Shown here: piece by piece, positions 5,626 to 8,511 of the stretch | Layout: each line of letters starts with the position of its first letter | Numbering within the stretch: position 1 is the first letter of the stretch | DNA from: Thermoanaerobaculia bacterium | Lineage (GTDB): Bacteria; Acidobacteriota; Thermoanaerobaculia; Gp7-AA8 | Reading direction: 5' to 3' | NCBI GenBank assembly: GCA_023700825.1 | Contig: JAMPYE010000172.1 | Coordinates: 1-8,511 of the forward strand | DNA length: 8,511 bases | Program-made: the position numbers and the translations under genes | The notes under the pieces: model-generated | Databases searched by the model: none | Told to the model about the DNA's origin: nothing | What the model saw: the letters and a program-made list of their open reading frames with translations, nothing else

Positions 5626-8316
5626 GTGATGTCGGCGGAGTTCCCCCTCCTCGCCACGAAGCTGTTCGTGCCGCCTCCGCGTGCGAACCGTGTGGGTCGC
5701 GCGCGGCTGCGCGACCGCCTCGACGCGGCGCCCGGCGGGAGCGTGACGCTCGTGTCGGCGGCGGCGGGCTCGGGCAAGTCCACGCTGCTCGCCGACTGGG
5801 CGCTCTCGTCGGGGCGGCGTGTCGGCTGGGTCTCGCTCGACCCCGAGGATGACGAGCCGCGCAGGTTCCTCGGCTACGTCGTCGGCGCTCTGAAGAGCGC
5901 GGGGGCGCTCGACCCGGACGATGCACTCGGGGTCGCAGGAGCGGGGACGGCCGACGCGATCGAGGCCGCGATCACTGACCTTCTCAATGCGATGGCGGAG
6001 CGCCGCGCGGCGGCCGCGCTCGTGCTCGACGATTTCCACGTGATCGAGAGCGCCGCGGTGCACGCGATCGTCCAGCGTATCGTCGACCACCTCCCGCCCG
6101 ACCTGCACCTCGTCGTCGCGTCGCGCGTCGATCCTCCGCTCGCGCTCTCGCGCCTCCGCGCGCGCCACATGCTCCACGAGATCCGAGGCGACGAGCTTCG
6201 CTTCACCGCCTCGGAGGCGGAGCGTTTTTTCAACGAGTCGATGGGGCTCGGCCTCACTTCGCCACAGGTCGCGGAGCTCGAGGCGAAGACCGAAGGATGG
6301 GCGGTGGGACTGCAGCTCGCGGCGATCTCGCTGCGCGGGCGCGACGGGGCGACCGGGTTCATCTCGGGCTTCAGCGGCACGAACCGTTACGTTCTCGACT
6401 ATCTGACTGACGAGGTGTTGCATCGTCAGCCCGAGGATGTCCGGCGGTTTCTTCTCGAGACGTCGGTGTTAGGCAAGCTTTCCGCGCCGCTCTGCGAGGC
6501 GGTCACCGGGCGGGCGGGAGCCGCGGCGATCCTGCAGCGGCTCGACCTGGAGAACCTCTTTCTCATTCCGCTCGACGACGTGCGCGTCTGGTATCGCTAC
6601 CACCATCTCTTCGCGTCGCTGCTGCGCCACGAGCTCGAACGCATGGTGCCACGCGAGGAGGTGACGGCGCTCCACCGCCGCGCGGCTAGCTGGTACGAGG
6701 CGAACGGGATGCCGGAGCCGGCGCTCCATCACGCGCTCTTGGCGCGCGACGATGAGCGCGCGATCGCCATCGTCACCGCGCACGCGAGGACGCGCATCGT
6801 CGGCGGCGACAGCGCCTCGATCGTCCGCTGGGTCTCGCAGCTGCCGCGCGAGCGGGTCGAGCGCGACCTCGAGCTCCTGCTCACGCACGCGCTCGCTCTG
6901 ACGGCCGAGTGCCGCTTCGAGGAAGCGTTGCGCGAGGTCGAGGTTGCCGGGCGAATCATCCCCGTGGGCGACGAGGGAAGCGCCGCCGGCGCTGTCCTCT
7001 CGATGCGCGGGCTGCTGTATCACCTCACCGGCGACATCGAGAAGGCGTACGACACGCTCGACCGCGCGATGCACGTGCTCGCGCCGGGAGATTTCTGGCA
7101 TTCGATGACGTCGTTCAATCTCGGGATGGCGTCCTTCATGGTTCCCGACCTCCGTAAGGCGGAGGCGTACTTCCTCCAGGCGACCAGCTGCCGCGATCGC
7201 TCGTACGGACTGCTCACCGCCGTGCTCGGCCAGTGCTACGCAGGTTGGTGCCTCCTCTGGCGCGGCCTGCCGGAGGAAGCGGTGAAGCTGGTCCGCGAGG
7301 CAAAGGCGTGGACCGACACTTGGTCGTCCGACAACGTGACTGGGAGTCCGCTCGCGGCGCTCGTCTACAGCATGCTCGCCGACCTGCACCGGATGCGCAA
7401 CGAGCTCGACGAGGCGCGCGAGAGTGCCCGCCTCGCGCTCGAAGCAGGCCGCAAGGGATTCTTCCTCGGGTACGCCGAAGGGACGCGCGTACTCGCGCAG
7501 GTATCGGAGGAGCAGTGCGATTTCGACACCGCGATCCATGCGGCCAGGGAAACGCTTCGCGGCTTCCGGTACGCGGGTAATCCGTATTGGCTTGGCACCG
7601 CACGCGCGCTCGAGTATCACGTGCTCTGGCGTCGCGGCGTCGTGACGGGGAGCCAGGCCGATCTCGAAACCGTGGCGCGCTGGTGCGAGGAAGGCGGATA
7701 TCTCGACGTCGATCACTGGAGCGATCGGATGCACGGCGGGCTCTTCCCCGACTTCACGCTGATGATCGCGGCGAACGTGCTCGCGTACCAGCAGCGATAC
7801 GACGAGGCTCGCCGTCTACTCGACGCGCTGTGGCGCGAAGCGACGAGAAGCGAGCGCGTGCCTGCACAGGTCACGACGCTCGTCCAGAGCGCGCTCGTCG
7901 CGGCGGCGGTCGGTGAGGCGGACGAGGCGGTGGCGACGATGCGCCGCGCGCTGGAGCTCGCGAGCGGCCCGGGATTCATCCGCTTCTTCCTCAACGAAGG
8001 AACGGGGGTCGTCCCGCTCGTCGAGCGCGCGATGCAGGGGATGAGTGAGCGCGGCTTCGCGGCGCGCGTCCTCGCCGCGTTCGACGTCCCCGTCAAGCCG
8101 CGCCTCGCGGTGACCGGCATCGCCGAGCCTCTCACCGAGCGCGAAATCGAGGTCCTCCGCCTCATCGCGGAAGGCTCCTCGAACCAGGAAGCCGCGCGCC
8201 GCCTCATCGTCGCCCCGAGCACCGTGAAGAAGCACCTCGAGAACGTCTACGCCAAGTTAGGCGTCGCGGGCCGTTCCCAGGCAGTGGCCCGGGCAAGGGA
8301 GTTGCAGCTACTCTGA
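5626..8316 (+). CDS. LuxR-family transcriptional regulator of the MalT/LAL class (STAND ATPase)
   Basis: This protein of 896 residues (895 if translation starts at the ATG at 5629, which the promoter position favours over the adjoining GTG) is a large ATP-dependent activator. The N-terminus LLATKLFVPPPR is typical of LAL proteins. Numbering from the GTG, the Walker A motif is AAAGSGKS at 45-52 and Walker B is LVLDD at 132-136. STAND landmarks follow: VVASRVDPPLALSRLRAR, TEGWAVGLQLAAISL, RRFLLETSVLGKLSAPLC and WYRYHHLFASLLR (from Trp322). Residues about 340-830 form an Ala/Leu/Glu-rich helical-repeat region (TPR-like), the usual inducer and oligomerisation sensor. Residues 835-896 are a LuxR helix-turn-helix (LTEREIEVLRLIAEG, then PSTVKKHLENVYAKL). 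The length is normal for the class (about 850-930), with all core motifs intact. By analogy with MalT, ligand and ATP binding would drive oligomerisation and DNA binding. The inducer and targets cannot be read from the window, and control of the neighbouring efflux operon is only a possibility. Confidence 0.95.
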   Translation: MMSAEFPLLATKLFVPPPRANRVGRARLRDRLDAAPGGSVTLVSAAAGSGKSTLLADWALSSGRRVGWVSLDPEDDEPRRFLGYVVGALKSAGALDPDDALGVAGAGTADAIEAAITDLLNAMAERRAAAALVLDDFHVIESAAVHAIVQRIVDHLPPDLHLVVASRVDPPLALSRLRARHMLHEIRGDELRFTASEAERFFNESMGLGLTSPQVAELEAKTEGWAVGLQLAAISLRGRDGATGFISGFSGTNRYVLDYLTDEVLHRQPEDVRRFLLETSVLGKLSAPLCEAVTGRAGAAAILQRLDLENLFLIPLDDVRVWYRYHHLFASLLRHELERMVPREEVTALHRRAASWYEANGMPEPALHHALLARDDERAIAIVTAHARTRIVGGDSASIVRWVSQLPRERVERDLELLLTHALALTAECRFEEALREVEVAGRIIPVGDEGSAAGAVLSMRGLLYHLTGDIEKAYDTLDRAMHVLAPGDFWHSMTSFNLGMASFMVPDLRKAEAYFLQATSCRDRSYGLLTAVLGQCYAGWCLLWRGLPEEAVKLVREAKAWTDTWSSDNVTGSPLAALVYSMLADLHRMRNELDEARESARLALEAGRKGFFLGYAEGTRVLAQVSEEQCDFDTAIHAARETLRGFRYAGNPYWLGTARALEYHVLWRRGVVTGSQADLETVARWCEEGGYLDVDHWSDRMHGGLFPDFTLMIAANVLAYQQRYDEARRLLDALWREATRSERVPAQVTTLVQSALVAAAVGEADEAVATMRRALELASGPGFIRFFLNEGTGVVPLVERAMQGMSERGFAARVLAAFDVPVKPRLAVTGIAEPLTEREIEVLRLIAEGSSNQEAARRLIVAPSTVKKHLENVYAKLGVAGRSQAVARARELQLL

Positions 8317-8319
8317 CTT

Positions 8320-8336
8320 GCATCCCGGAGGGATGC
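8320..8336. repeat. REP-like palindrome, family A, copy 1
   Basis: A perfect 7-bp inverted repeat, GCATCCC/GGGATGC, closes a GGA loop and is followed by CCAGA. It begins 3 nt after the regulator's stop codon. There is no downstream T-tract, so it is unlikely to be a conventional terminator. It is related to the copies at 8394 and 8437 by a paired base change. Confidence 0.75.
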
Positions 8337-8346
8337 CAGAAGGTAG

Positions 8347-8372
8347 CCGGGGTCGCCGCAGGCGACCCCCGG
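8347..8372. repeat. REP-like palindrome, family B, copy 1
   Basis: GGGGTCGCC (8349-8357) and GGCGACCCC (8361-8369) are perfect 9-bp inverted arms around a GCA loop. Flanking CC and GG (8347-8348, 8371-8372) extend the stem past one bulged C. The 5' arm resembles that of the palindrome at 8479-8511. Confidence 0.75.
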
Positions 8373-8393
8373 TACGCCCGGACGAAGAATTTC

Positions 8394-8414
8394 GCACCCC
8401 GGAGGGGTGCCAGA
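8394..8414. repeat. REP-like palindrome, family A, copy 2 (with tail)
   Basis: The stem is GCACCCC/GGGGTGC with the same GGA loop as copy 1 and the same CCAGA tail. Compared with copy 1, T becomes C at stem position 4 and its partner A becomes G, so pairing is kept. Confidence 0.8.
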
Positions 8415-8436
8415 CGGAACCGCGCGTCTCCCACAA

Positions 8437-8457
8437 TCTGGCACCCCTCCGGGGTGC
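8437..8457. repeat. REP-like palindrome, family A, copy 3, inverted
   Basis: This is the exact reverse complement of 8394-8414 over all 21 bases, including the tail (TCTGG at its left end). The two copies are separated by 22 bp and form a head-to-head pair, like paired REP units in a BIME. Confidence 0.8.
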
Positions 8458-8478
8458 GGACCATTCCGCGCATCGTTT

Positions 8479-8511
8479 CCGGGGGTCGCCCCGCTTCGCG
8501 GGACGACCCCC
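8479..8511. repeat. REP-like palindrome, family B, copy 2, running to the window edge
   Basis: GGGGGTCG (8481-8488) pairs with CGACCCCC (8504-8511). A C/A mismatch then leads to CCCGC/GCGGG around a TTC loop (8495-8497), 13 pairs in all. The 5' arm shares the CCGGGG(G)TCGCC core with family B copy 1. The right arm ends at the last base, so the element or array may continue beyond the window. Confidence 0.7.

Noticed and set aside
5356..6423. Minus-strand open frame (355 codons) covering the gap and the start of the regulator
   Set aside because: Most of it opposes the P-loop ATPase domain. Its gap portion reads through the hairpin and palindrome sequence and looks like biased noise.
6469..7734. 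Long antisense open frame (421 codons) on the minus strand inside the regulator gene
   Set aside because: The + strand gene has complete, ordered LAL motifs. In GC-rich DNA the complementary frame commonly stays open, and this product is His/Arg/Glu-rich with no recognisable domain.
8320..8336. Intrinsic transcription terminator for the regulator gene
   Set aside because: The hairpin is well placed, 3 nt after the stop, but CCAGAAGG follows instead of a T-tract, and the same unit recurs nearby as a repeat.
8204..8473. Minus-strand open frame of 89 codons over the end of the regulator and the palindromes
   Set aside because: It is built from translated REP-like repeats plus the reverse of the LuxR helix-turn-helix. 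Repeats of this kind often create spurious open frames.
8317..8511. CRISPR array
   Set aside because: The repeated units are palindromes in both orientations with irregular short gaps and two different families. There are no uniform direct repeats with unique spacers, and no cas gene is present.

Overview
This is a GC-rich bacterial window with codon use dominated by G/C at third positions. The cell is Gram-negative in envelope type, because the first three genes encode a complete envelope-spanning efflux pump. The sequence alone does not fix the taxon. An Acidobacteriota- or Gemmatimonadota-like soil or sediment bacterium is a guess, based on GC content, the RND subtype, a probable leaderless promoter and REP-like palindromes between genes.

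Region 1 (about 2-5305, + strand) is a CBA-type heavy-metal-efflux operon in the order outer-membrane channel, periplasmic adaptor, inner-membrane RND pump. The channel gene is cut by the left edge of the window. The genes overlap by 4 bp (ATGA) and then by 17 bp, so they are very probably co-transcribed and translationally coupled. The pump should take substrate from the periplasm or inner membrane and pass it through the TolC-like channel. The adaptor is a predicted lipoprotein with His-rich ends, which fits a metal substrate. However, the pump's TM4 proton-relay motif is not the classical CzcA form, so the exact substrate is left open.

Region 2 (5306-5625) is a gap with no convincing gene. 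It holds a large imperfect hairpin, a smaller hairpin joined to a 12-bp palindrome, and, at its right end, a promoter whose -10 box lies 6 nt before an ATG. This suggests a leaderless mRNA for the next gene.

Region 3 (5626/5629-8316, + strand) is one large LuxR-type transcription factor of the MalT/LAL (STAND ATPase) class: N-terminal P-loop ATPase, helical-repeat sensor region, C-terminal LuxR helix-turn-helix. Nothing in the sequence shows that it controls the pump.

Region 4 (8317-8511) is a dense cluster of REP-like palindromes of two families starting 3 nt after the regulator's stop. One family shows a compensatory base-pair change and a perfect 21-bp inverted pair. The other is cut by the right edge.

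The main points for a second look are the REP-like cluster, the heptamer GTTAGGC that accounts for every in-frame TTA codon in the window, the leaderless promoter, and the mixed Czc/Cus features of the RND pump.
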